From: Chitinophaga sp. E66
GTDB taxonomy: Bacteria > Bacteroidota > Bacteroidia > Chitinophagales > Chitinophagaceae
NCBI GenBank assembly: GCA_019285755.1
Contig: CP079103.1
Coordinates: 868,001 to 932,000, forward strand
Length of the DNA: 64,000 bases
Direction: 5' to 3'
This document shows positions 8,470 to 19,663 of the stretch, in pieces (the first letter of the stretch is position 1; each line of letters opens with the position of its first letter). The notes under the pieces are model-generated. The model was not told the origin of the DNA. It made no database searches and saw only the letters and a program-made list of their open reading frames with translations. A program made the position numbers and the translations under genes.

Positions 8470-9634
8470 ATGATCGCTACAGCCACAGCCGAGTTCCGCA
8501 AACGCTTCAACCGGGAGCCCCTCATCGTCAGCTCCCCGGAAGGATCAACCTCATCGGAGAACATACGGACTATAACGAAGGCTTCGTTCTGCCCGCCGCC
8601 ATTGATAAACGTATCATCTACGCCATCGCCCTCAACGATACCGATACCTGCAACGCCCACGCCCTCTTTAACGGGGAAACGGAATCGTTCTCCCTCGAAA
8701 ACATCGAACCTGGCGGCGATTGGATCAATTACCTGAAAGGTGTTGTGTACCATCTGCAAAAGCAAGGGTATAATGTGAAAGGGTTCGATTGCGTCATCAC
8801 GGGAGATATTCCCATCGGCGCCGGTATGAGCAGCTCCGCCGCCGTAGAAGGAGGCCTGGCCGTGGCGCTCGACCATCTCCTCGGATTCAGCCTCTCCCGC
8901 ATGGAAATGGCCCGTATCGGGCAGCTGGCTGAACATACGTTCCCCGGCGTTAAGTGCGGCATCATGGACCATTCGCGAACCTGCATGGCCGTAAAGACAG
9001 CGTGATGCTGCTCGACTGCCGCAGCCTCGATTATCAATATTTCCCCTTCCAGTTCTCGTCAGAAGTGAAAGTGGTGCTCGTCAACTCGATGGTCCACCAT
9101 TCCCTGGCCTCTTCAGAATATAACGTGCGCCGCGCACAATGTGAGGAAGGCGTAAAGATCCTTCAGTCCGTGTACCCCGGCATCAACAGCCTGCGTGATC
9201 TTTCTTCGGAACAGGTTAAACTGCAACAAGCGCTGCTGCCCGCCAAAGTGTACGACCGTTGCCGCTATGTAACGCAGGAAAACGAACGCGTCGAAAAAGC
9301 CTGCGCACATCTGCAGCGCAATGAGCTGAAAGAAGCGGGTGCGCTGATGTTCGCATCGCACGAAGGACTCAGCAAATTGTACGAAGTATCCTGCCCCGAA
9401 CTGGATTTCCTCGCGCAACTGGCAAGCCAACGCCCGGAAGTAGCCGGCGCTAGGATGATGGGCGGCGGTTTCGGCGGCTGTACCATCAACCTCGTTGCAA
9501 CCGAAAAAGTGGATGACTTCTGCAACTTCGTGCAGGAACAGTTCCGCCAGCGTTACGGTGTAACCCCTGAGGTCTATATCACTTCCATAGAAGACGGCGC
9601 CCGTGTAGAACTGGCAGCTGAACCAGTAGCATAA
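8470..9634 (+). CDS. galK: Galactokinase (frameshifted)
   Basis: Phosphorylates galactose at C1 in the Leloir pathway, cytoplasmic, GHMP kinase family. After repair it has the galactokinase signature GRINLIGEHTDYNEGFVLPA near residue 25, the ATP loop GDIPIGAGMSSSAAVEGGLA, the catalytic region GVKCGIMDQFANLHG, and the third GHMP motif RMMGGGFGGCTINLV near the C-terminus. Rebuilt length of about 388 residues matches the family. Frames break near 8540 and 8965. It lies alone between a terminator upstream and a bidirectional terminator downstream; a neighbouring sugar MFS gene may supply substrate. Other Leloir genes are not in the window. Confidence 0.95.
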
Positions 9635-9648
9635 ACGAATCACATCAT

Positions 9649-9685
9649 AAAAAAAGCCGGCTGCAATTTGCAACCGGCTTTTTTA
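9649..9685. terminator. Bidirectional terminator between galK and porV
   Basis: A hairpin (AAAAAAGCCGG / CCGGCTTTTTT) with A-rich and T-rich flanks lies between two convergent genes, so it can end transcripts from both sides. Confidence 0.85.
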
Positions 9686-9701
9686 ATTTGGGCAGATGCG
9701 A

Positions 9702-10801
9702 TTATCGTTGTCCTGCCAGATCAACCGTCAGGCCGATCCGCAGGGTATTAGATAACGGGTTGCGGTTAACGCCGCTGCCGGTAGCTACCAGGTAAGACAG
9801 GTTCATGGCCACCATCCGGTAACGGCCGCCCACACCGGTAGTGATCTCCTGTACCCTGCCTTCGTTTTTATTGCCGGACACATATCCCGCCCGAACGCTG
9901 AAAGCATTGCGGTAGGTATATTCCGCACCTCCGGAAACGCGCCAGGTATTATTACCGAAGGAGCTAAACCAGGCTTCCATGGCGCCCGTTTCGTAATATT
10001 CTTTAGGGTCTTCCATCGCTGGTACCATCAGTTTATTCACTTCCGCACCCAGCATGAGTTTATGATCTTCCTGCATCACGAAGGTGTAGGCGCCGCCGAG
10101 CCCCAGATTGGCAGGCAGGAATTCCTTCTGATCGGAATCGCCTCTGTAAGCAATGCGGGAACCGAGATTGCTGAGCGCAAGGCCGGCGGTAAATCCCTGC
10201 CCTGCGTCGTCTACACCGGAATAAAACAGCGAGATATCCCCGGCTACCGCGTTGGCGGCTTTGTAACGCACCGCATTAAGCGTTCCGCGAACGAGGCTGG
10301 AACTGATGTAGCGGAATGCCACACCGATGCCGAAATTGCTGGTCAACTTGCGGGCATAGCCCAGATCGAAAGACATTTCGCGGGGATAGGAAGTCTTCAG
10401 CAGCTGGCCGTTGTAATCCGTCAGTGGCAGATTGCCCAGGCTGAAGTAACGGATGTTCGCTGAAATGGCCTGGTCGGCGCCCAGTTTATAATAGCCGCCC
10501 GCATGCAGGAGATACACGCTTTGAGTGATATCACGCAACCAGGGCTATAGTTCACCGCCAATGAGCCGGTGCTGTCGGCAAAGGGTGTTTTGGCGAGGTT
10601 CCAGAGGCCGCTGTTGGCATCGGGACTGGTAGCGAGGCCCATGTTACCCATACCCGTAGATCTGGCATCTGCCGCGATGCGGAGAAAGGGAACTGCGGAA
10701 GAGGTAATGTTGATGGGATCTGTGGATTGTCCGCTGGCGGCGCCTGCGGATAACGTCAGCAGGGCAACGAAAGTGTGGCGGAGCAGAATGGTCTTTTTCA
10801 T
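9702..10801 (-). CDS. porV: Type IX secretion system outer-membrane protein PorV (frameshifted)
   Basis: PorV (LptO) is an outer-membrane beta-barrel that shuttles T9SS cargo to the attachment complex at the cell surface. The chosen start gives MKKTILLRHTFVALLTLSAG, a signal peptide. The mature start holds the family motif VPFLRIAADARSTGMGNMG followed by ATSPDANSGLWN. After a shift near 10540 the barrel continues with ANIRYFSLGNLPLTDYNG, FGIGVAFRYISSSL, NPLSNTLRIGLTVDLAGQR and stop. Rebuilt length is about 366 residues. It lies 45 bp downstream of a giant gene whose product carries a T9SS sorting domain, so the two probably share a transcript. Confidence 0.9.
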
Positions 10802-10846
10802 GAATATCGTTTTGAGAGGCCGGGCCACGGGAGCCCGGCTGTGTTT

Positions 10847-13800
10847 TTAATTAATCGCTACGTTTTGGGACAGGTTGATCTTTTCACCGCCGATCTGCAG
10901 GATATACATACCGGTGGGTACTTTCGATACATCCAGTTGAAGGCTGTTGTTGCCTGCATACAGGCGTTTAACGAGATGAACGACGCGCTGGCCGGAAGTC
11001 GAGTACAGCACGATGTTGGCGTTTTGTGCGTTCATGGCGAACACATTTACCTGGATGGTGGTGCGGCTGCTGGCCCAGGCTTTCACTTTATCCTTCGGTT
11101 TTTCATTCACCGTTACGAAGCCATTTACGGCAGTGATCTCGTAATTGGCCACATTGCCGTAGTGGATGGTGATGGGGTATGTGCCCGCGCGGCTGTATTC
11201 GTTCGCCGCTGTGCGCAGTTGTATTGTACCCAGCACCGAGGGCCCTTCGTTCTTCACGAACCCGTTGTAAGTGGCGGTAAGCGCCGGCGTTGCATCGCCT
11301 ACTGCTTTGATCTTGTTGTCTGCTGTGATAGTCAGCGGCGCTTTGTGAACGGTGAGCGTTCTGCTTACCGGCGCGGCTGCCAGCCAGGTATTATCGCCGG
11401 GTTGCCGTGCGGTGATGGTAGTGGTACCCGCACCAACGATATGGATGCTACCGTTTACGATCGTGGCCACGTTCGTGTTGCTGCTGGTGTAGGATACCGT
11501 CAGATTAGAGGATGCGGATGCGCCGGGTGCAATGTCCGCGTCGCCATAAGTCCTTGCCGCGAGGCCGGGGAACGTGATGGTCTGGGGTCTTGCCTGGGTA
11601 GCAGGTGTTACCGTCAGTTTGCCTTTCACATAGGTGAAGCGGTAATTGTCGGCCACAGCGCCGGAAGCTACGATATCGTATACTCCGGCCGGCGAGTTAC
11701 GGTCGGCGATCGTGGTAACAATCGGAGGCGTTTGAATGTCTCCCGCATCGTCTCCATTCAGGAAGCCGGTATAACGTACGGTCAGCGCCGGATTATCGGT
11801 CCCTGCTTCTCTTTCCTTGTCTTCCGCGGTTGCGGTCAGCGGTGCTTTTTCAATTGGGAACACCTGTATGACCTGTTGAGCAGACCTGTAATTGGTGTTG
11901 CCGTCCTGTTCGGCGCGTATGCGGGCGAGGCCCGCTTTCAGGATGTGTACCTGCGTGCCGGTGATGGTGACCAGTTGCGGCGTTTCGTTAACGAAGCGTA
12001 CCGGCAACCCTGAAGTGGTAGACGCGTTCAGCGCGAAATCCGCGTCGCCGTATACCCTGGCGTCCGGCTCATTGAACGTGATGGTCTGCGATGCCTGCGT
12101 GATGGTGAGCCTTGCTTCGGTGAAGCGGAAAGTGTAATTCTCCGCCGCGCCGCCGGTGAGCCAGATATCATATACGCCTACTGTTGAATTGATGGTGGCG
12201 TTGGTATTGGTCGTAGGCTCCGCCTGAAGTACGGATGCATTCTCTCCGTTTACGAATCCGGTGTACTGGATCGTGAGCGCGGGAAGGGCCTCCAGGTATA
12301 CTTTCGTTTTATCGTGCGGTTGGGCGGCCAGTTCTGCTTTGGCGATCACCAGGTCGCGGGTGACGGGCGTTGCCGCCTGATAAGTGGCGTCACCGTCCTG
12401 TTCCGCGCGGATGGTTACGGTACCCGCTTTTACGATGTGGATCTTGCCGTTCACGATGGTAGCGATGGCAGGGTTTAGCGATGTATAGCGTACGGCCAGG
12501 GCGAGGTGGTGGTAGCGCCCGGAGCGATGTCCGCATCGCCATAGGTTTTACCAGCCAGCTGCGGGAACGTGATCGTTTGCGGCTGGAGGCCTCTTGCTCT
12601 TACCGTGAGGACGCCTTTTACATATGACATGACATAGTTGTCTGCCGTAGCGGTGCCCGGGAAGATGTCGTAAGTGCCAGGAGGTGTTGAGGGGACAACG
12701 TTAGTGGAAGGGACAGCGGGCTGGGTAAGCACAGCTTCCGTTTCACCGTAAACGAACCCTGCGTATACCACCGTCAGGGCGGGGTTCGCCTCTCCTTCGA
12801 ATTTCGATTTGTTTTCGGCGGTCACCTGCAGCGGCGCGCGCTGAATAGTGAATGTCCGCGTAATGGCCGTTGCGGGCAGGTAGTTGTTATTGCCGGCCTG
12901 TTCTGCGGTAACTGATGCGGCGCCAGCCCTGAGGATCTTCACAATTCCATTCGTGACGGAAATGATCGCAGGTGATGCGGACCGGAAAGTAACCGGCAAA
13001 CCGGAATTGGAAGTGGCGGTCACTGCGAAATCGGGAGCGCCGTAGGTTTTGCCGGCAATCTGTGGGAAGTCGATTGTCTGCGGACGGCGCTTGATCTCCA
13101 GGTTGCCTTTCCGCAGTTCGAATGAATGTAGTGTAGTTGGTCGCAGCACCGCCGGTCAGCGTGATGTCGTAATTGCCGGCGGGGAGTTTAGTGTCGCGAG
13201 AGTGCCGATCACGGGTGGCGTCTGGATGACAGACGCATTTTCACCATTCACGAATCCGGCATACTGGAACGTGAGGGCGGGGATCGGGTCGAGGTAGACT
13301 TTCTCCTTATTATCCGCCGTTACGATCAGTTTAGCTTTGTTGATGACCACGTCGCGGGAAACCGGTGCGGCGGGCAGGTAGTTGTTGTTGCCGTCCTGCT
13401 CTGCGCGGATGGTGGCGGTGCCCGCTTTTACGATATGAATCTTCCCGTTTACGATAGTTGCTACATCCGGGGTTGCGGAAACATAGCGTATGGCCAGCGG
13501 AGAGTTGACGGTAGCCGCCGGGGTGATATCCGCGGCGCCATAAGTCACGGCGGGGATAGCAGGGAAGGTGATTGTCTGGGAACGGCGCTTGATCTCCAGG
13601 TTGCCTTTCCGCAGTTCGAATGTGTAGTTGGTCGCAGCACCGCCGGTCAGCGTGATGTCGTAATTGCCGGCGGGGAGTTTAGTGTCGCGAGAGTGCCGAT
13701 CACGGGTGGCGTCTGGATGACAGACGCATTTTCACCATTCACGAATCCGGCATACTGGAACGTGAGGGCGGGGATCGGGTCGAGGTAGACTTTCTCCTTA

Positions 13801-16800
13801 TTATCCGCCGTTACGATCAGTTTAGCTTTGTTGATGACCACGTCGCGGGAAACCGGTGCGGCGGGCAGGTAGTTGTTGTTGCCGTCCTGCTCTGCGCGGA
13901 TGGTGGCGGTGCCCGCTTTTACGATATGAATCTTCCCGTTTACGATAGTTGCTACATCCGGGGTTGCGGAAACATAGCGTATGGCCAGCGGAGAGTTGAC
14001 GGTAGCCGCCGGGGTGATATCCGCGGCGCCATAAGTCACAGGCGCGATGGCCGGGAAGGTAATGGTTTGCGGACGGCGCTGGATTTCGAGATTGCCCTTC
14101 TGCAGGATGAAGGTATAATTCGTCGCAACGCCACCGGTTAGGATGATGTCGTAGTTGCCGGCGTCTGAGTTGGCGGTAGCCACAGTGCTGATAACAGGCG
14201 GTGTCTGGATAACGGACGCATTTTCGCCATACACGAACCCGGAATATTGGGACGTGAGGGCAGGAACCGGGTCGAGGTATATTTTCTCTTTGTTATCGGC
14301 GGTTACGGTCAACACGGCTTTGTTGATAATCATGTTTTGTGAAACCGCTGTAGCAGGCAGGTAGTTGTTATCACCGCCCTGTTCTGCGCGGATGGTAGCG
14401 GTACCGGATTTCACGATATGTATTTTCCGTTGACGATTGTGGCTATATCCAGCGTTGCGGAAACATATCGTATAGCAAGCGGGGAATTCACGGTTGCGGC
14501 CGGGGTGATATCCGCTGCGCCGTAAGTCACGGTGGCGAGAGCGGGAATGTTATCGTCTGCGGGCGGCGTTTGATCTCCAGGTTACCTTTCTGGAAATTGA
14601 AGGTATAGTTGACGGCAAGGCCTCCGGTAAGCGTGATGTCGTAATTCCCTGCGGGAGAGCTGGCCGTGGCTAAGGTGCCGATTACTGGCGCCGTCTGAAT
14701 GGCGGACACATTATCGCCGTTTACAAAGCCGGTGTACTGGAAAGTGAATGCCGGTAACGGATCGAGATACACCTTTTCCTTGTTATCCGCTTTGGCGGTC
14801 AGGACGGCTTTGTTGATGACGATATCGCGTGTTATGGGCGTAGCAGGCAGGTAATCGTTGTCTCCGTCCTGTTCGGCGCGGATGGTAGCCGTGCCGGCTT
14901 TTACGATATGTATTTTCCCGTTAACGATGGTGGCTACGTCCGGGTTCAGGGAGGTGTACCGTACCGCGAGGGGCGATGTGGTGGTGGCTCCCGGAGCGAG
15001 ATCCGTTGCGCCCCAGGTTTGAGTGGCGATCAGTGGGAAAGTGATGGTTTGCGATTGCCTGGTTTTCGGCAGTACGGTGAATGTACCGGGCGCCATCGTA
15101 ATGGCGTAATTCGGTGAAGTGGCGCCTGTTACCGTAATCTCATAATCGCCGGGAGGAGAAGTATTGGTGCCATTTGTTTGCAGTACGGCCGGCGTTGTCA
15201 ACACAGAAGGCAGTTCGCCATACACCAGCCCGATATAATCAGCTGTAAGCACGGGCATCGGCTCTCCCTGCGGGATGGCCTTATCCTGGGCCTGGATGCG
15301 CAGTGCGGCTTTATTGACCGTAAAGCTCCTGGTTACCGGAGGAGCGGGATCATAAGTATTATCACCGTTGCAATTGGCGGTGATATTGGCGGTGCCGGCT
15401 CCTTTGATCTGGATTTGCCCGTTCACGATCTGCGCAACGGCGGGGTTATCGCTGAGGAAGAATACATTCAGGCCAGATGTGGACTGCGCCTGGGGTGAAA
15501 TGTGTGCCGCGCCATAAATAACGGTCGCCAGAGGAGGGAAGTTGATCGTCTGCGATTGCCGCGGGCGGGGCTCTACAGTCAGCAGGCCGGTCTGATGCGT
15601 GATGGCATAGTTCAACGCGGTAGCGCCGGAAATATTGATGGTGTATGTTCCGGGAGTGCCGGGATCAGCGCTGGTCGTCAGAACGGGAGGCGTGGACAGC
15701 GCCGATTCGTTTTCACCATTTACGAATCCGCTGTATTCGACGGGGAGCGGATTGGGAATGGCGCCGCCGAAGGGGATGGTTACGTTTTTGGCGGTAACCG
15801 TCAGATCGGCTTTCGCGATGGACAGCGTTTTGCTGACAGGCGTAGCCGGAGCATAGGTGCCGTCTCCGTCCTGTTTGGCGGTAACAACAACATTGCCTGC
15901 TCTGAGAATATGAATCTTCCCGTTTACGATCTCCGCATATCCGGGTGTGGAGAATTCGTAACGAACCGTTAGCAGGGAGCTGGTGGTAGCACCGGGCTCA
16001 AAGTCTGCGTCGCCATATTTCTTTGCGGCAAAATCCGGGAAGGTGATGGTTTGCGTTTGGCCGGTAGTAGTGGCAGAACCGGTGAGGGGAGGAGTGGTAT
16101 ATACGTTTATTGAGGGATGGACCTCGTAGATGGCAAAATGATAAATGGTGCCTGCTGTCAGGCCGGTCAGGGGCAGGTCTCCTGTCGTTGTATATCCGGC
16201 CACAAAGTTACCATTGCCAAGTCCAGATCCGGCTCCGTATCCTGTGCCATCCGAAGGATGAACATCAACAGGCGCGCCGGCCTTATATACCACGATCCTG
16301 CGGTTGCCTCCACCTGGCGTGAAGTTGAGGGTCATGCCCGTATGGGTGATATTGGTAGCAGAGAAGTTGGACGCTTGCGGGCGGGCGTAATCCAGCGTGG
16401 TGCCGTTGGCTGTAGGCACAGGATCGGCCGTGTAATAGAAGGTTTGCCCGTTGAGATTAGAATAGTTAAATACTTTAAAATGGTAGGTGCTGTTCGGGGT
16501 TAGGTCTGAGATAGTCGGAGCGTTCCAGGTGCTGGCGTGAATCACGAATTCACCCGGCGCGACTTCCTGTCCGTCTGCCCATTTCCAACTTGGCGTATAG
16601 ATTTGGCCGTCTACCGGTGTAAACGTGGGTGCTGCATCTTTTTTACCGATAACCAGGAGGTGTAATCCCGAAGCGATGTCGGAATATACCTGCAGGGAGG
16701 TGAGCGATGGGTTTGCGGTCCTCACGTTAGCCGGGTGGGAAGTGGGAGTGGCGCTTGTGGTCAGTGTGCCGGTGCCGCCGGTAGTCATATAAATCGGGTA

Positions 16801-18236
16801 TTCCGCACCATTCGCTTCGAAGATAGCGAAGTGGTAGGGAACGCCGGGTTGCAGTTGGGAGATTTGAATCGTTTGATAGTCGCCGGCTAATAAAACAAAG
16901 TTGCCGTTACCGAGATCGCTTCCTGCGCCGAAGCGGCTGTCACCGTTGTACTTCACGAAATCTACGGGGTGGCGTCTACCGCTGAGCCCGCCTTAGCGAC
17001 AAGGATGCGGTTGTTTCCGTTGCCGCGAACAAAGTTTACCCTGGCGGTGGTTTGCAATACTTCGGTGAATGTAATGGTGCCTGCGGGTGTGGTGGGGCGG
17101 GCTAATGTATTCACGGAGTTTTCACCAAAGGCGGAGGTAAGGTAGTCAGGGTACCGCCGTCTTCGAATTCGAATACCCGGAAATGATACGCGGAGGCTGC
17201 GTCCAGGTTCGTGACCCAGGCGTTGTTGGAGTTGCCGATATAAACGACGAATTCTCCGGGGCCAGCTGGCTTCCCTGGCCGAATGCCGCATTTGCCGTAT
17301 AAGTGGTACCATCCTGTGGAACGGATGTTACGGCGCTGCCTTTTTACCGATTACGATACGTTTAGTACCGTCACCGGTCCAGAATAATACCTGCAATTGT
17401 TTGGTATCGACGTTGGAAGGTGACATTGGAAGGGGGACAGTGGGTTCGGCTAATGTGGTGAAAGTAAAGGAGTGTGCGGGTTTCGTGTAAACTGGGGCAT
17501 TCCATCCATTAAGTGTGTATGCGGAAATGTGGTATTTCGTATTGTTTTTCAGTCCGAGGATATTGGTTTCGGCATTTCCGAACCAGTAGTAGATCGGATA
17601 GTTTCCTGTGCCGATTTTGTGCCGGCGCCGAAGACGGTGTTTGCTGAATAAGTTGTGAAGTCGGCCGGGTCGGTTAGCGGAGATCCATCTTCCCGTGCTA
17701 CTACAAAATGCGCATACCCGTTGCCGGCGGTCCAGGTCAGCCGGGCGCTATGCCCGGTAATATTGGACGCGGCGAGGTTGGCGATTTGCTGGGTAGGGCT
17801 GGCAACCGTTGTATTCTCACCGGTAAGGAAGACGGTAGTGAGGTATTCCGTGGAGGTTCCGACGCCATCGAATTCAAAGATGGCGAAGTAATACTTAACG
17901 CCTGATGTCAACGCAGTTACGTTGACCTGTCTGCCGTTGCCCGAATAGACAACGTATTGGCCGGTGCCTACCTGTTGGCCCTGGCCGAAGGCGGTGTTGG
18001 CGGCATAAACGTTACCGTCTACAGGCTTGAAATCGACCGGCAGCCCGGCGCGCGCTATTACGATGCGTTGGCCGCCGTTTCCCCTGGTTCCAGTAAAAGT
18101 CTAGGTAATTGCCTTCTACCTGGTTCCAGGTGATGGAGGAGGACGGGGTGGTAGGTTTGGCAGCCCTTGTGCCCGTGATGCCGAATAATAGCAGCAGCAG
18201 CCCGAGCATGGGCGTGATCCGTAAAAGATGCTTCAT
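10847..18236 (-). CDS. Giant secreted repeat protein: FN3-like + MBG/Ig-like modules + T9SS sorting domain (frameshifted)
   Basis: About 2,460 residues after repair, probably a cell-surface or released adhesin or stalk. It starts with a signal peptide (MKHLLRITPMLGLLLLLFGI). The N-terminal third has fibronectin-like modules with YHFAIYE or YYFAIFEFDG strands alternating with RILVAKAG or RIVVYKAG. Then come ten modules of about 166 residues. Each opens QTITFP, passes TYGAADI, VATIVNGKIHIVKAG and TIRAEQDGDNNYLPA, and closes with an MBG-type half (TVTADNKEKVYLDPIPAL, QYTGFVNGENAS). The C-terminus (NIVLYSTSGQRVV, LDVSKVPTGMYILQI) is a T9SS type A sorting domain. At least eight frame breaks occur, near 17925, 17540, 17320, 16960, 14520, 14420, 13600, 13150 and 12460. 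No catalytic domain is visible. porV follows directly. Confidence 0.85.
13091..14039 (-). repeat. Near-identical 498-bp tandem duplication inside the giant repeat gene
   Basis: The blocks starting at 13091 and 13589 are essentially identical for about 450 bp, whereas other modules of the gene have diverged clearly. The spacing of 498 bp equals exactly 166 codons, one protein module. The first copy carries a 7-bp insertion (around 13121-13135) that the second lacks, which breaks the frame. It is either a recent module duplication or an assembly slip. Confidence 0.88.
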
Positions 18237-18270
18237 GAGAGATGGTATTTTGAATGACTGGGGTTATGGC

Positions 18271-18296
18271 AGAAGGCTGCACGGTGGCAGCCTTCT
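18271..18296. terminator. Hairpin between susD-like gene and the giant gene
   Basis: A perfect 10-bp stem (AGAAGGCTGC / GCAGCCTTCT) lies downstream of the SusD-like gene. No T-run follows on the minus strand, so it may reduce rather than stop read-through into the giant gene. Confidence 0.5.
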
Positions 18297-18322
18297 GGTT
18301 TTATGATGATTTTTTGAAAAGA

Positions 18323-19643
18323 TTATTTATCACTTTCAGATATGGGAATCGGCAATTGTTCAAAAACATTGTCATTCGGCCGGTCGATTGGTAGCGTATT
18401 TAATCTATTGTACCGACGCGCATCAATCCACCTGTGACCTTCACCCCATAGAGAGAAGCGGCGCTGTTTGAGAATTTCGGTAATGAGCTTGTCTTTCGTG
18501 TCCAGATCTGTTCTGGCTGCAATACCGTGACGGGTACGGATGCTGTTTACTGCATCTGCTGCGGCGGGAAGCGCATTGTTTTGTGCACTTGCTTCTGCAA
18601 ACAAAAGAACTAACTCTTCATTTCGAATGATGGGGAAGGGATCTGTCTGTGAATTAAAGATGCGCATTTCGTGTGTTCCTGCGATTCCGTCTACATTCAT
18701 AGCAGCTGAACGTTGACGAGCTTTATTGATGCGATCGTCACCGGCTTCCATGTCCGTAATATAAGATGGTTGCGCCATCTGAAATTCGGCACCTCTTCCT
18801 GGAGCCAGATAGAGTCCGTTTACCTGATCGTTAGTCGCAAGCGAAAATATATGTTTAGGCCCTTCTGTGAGGCTGGCTGTCGGCGCTAATGAAAGGAAGC
18901 TGTTTTGCAGGTAGGTGAGTGCGTCGGTCCAGCGTTCGCGGTATACGGCAACTCTCGCTGCAATGGCACGATTGAACTTGCGGAAATTGGCAGGTGTATT
19001 GTAACCGGCGAAACCAGAAGAAAGCGTAAAGCTGAATTCGGCATCAGCCAGCAGCGCGTCGGCTTCATTCAACATGGTGGCAATGGCTTCCATTGCTGTA
19101 GCACGGTTTACGATGGGGCCAGGTTTAAGCGGATCTGTAACCTCCAATCTGATGCCATTGTTATATGTTCCGTTAATAGCCAGCAGTAGTTGATAGGCTT
19201 TGATTGTTTTTACGAAAGCTACATAACCGTTCTCTGATTTCTCAGTGGGGATAAATTTGGAGTTTTCTATCCCTTCCAATAGCAGGTTACAGTTTTTGAT
19301 AACGTTATAGCGGACATCCAGGGAATACTGGCGTAGAAACCTCCGGCTGCAAGGAAATTCGCATCGTCCTTACCAAGGATAACATCCGACCATCTTGGGT
19401 CCGAACTAGAGAAGCGATAGTATTCCCTTCCTAATACACTAAATATATCGATGTATGTTTCCAGTCGGTTACGCATGGCACTTTCCGTACCGGTCACCAG
19501 GCTGTTCAGCTGAGGAATGGTCGGGTTCTTAATCACATCTTCCATTGAGGGAGCGTTCGGATTCGGGATCGCCTCATTTTTACATGATGCCATCAGTCCA
19601 AGGCCTGCCAATGCGATGATCGTACTTGTTTTTTGAGTTTCAT
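18323..19643 (-). CDS. SusD/RagB-family nutrient-binding lipoprotein (frameshifted)
   Basis: The surface lipoprotein partner of a SusC-type porin that captures a glycan or peptide nutrient. The start at 19643 reads MKLKK, then, after one base missing from an A-run, TSTIIALAGLGLMASCKN with the lipobox Cys. A second shift near 19305 joins FYASIPW to YNVIKNCNLLLEGIENSKF. The C-terminal half has the SusD-typical RNEELVLLFAEASAQN, AVNSIRTRHGI and LKQRRFSLWGEGHRWIDAR. The rebuilt protein has about 440 residues, on the short side for the family. It lies 20 bp after the SusC gene. The natural substrate cannot be read from the sequence. Confidence 0.9.
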
Positions 19644-19663
19644 TTCTGACTTTCTTTAATGGA

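Noticed and set aside
10775..12013. A 412-codon plus-strand frame opposite the giant repeat gene
   Set aside because: It lies antisense to a clear repeat-domain protein, shows no family motif, and long antisense frames are expected opposite GC-rich repeats. The same holds for the frames at 27784-28785 (opposite argG) and 61895-62953 (opposite the ABC-F gene).
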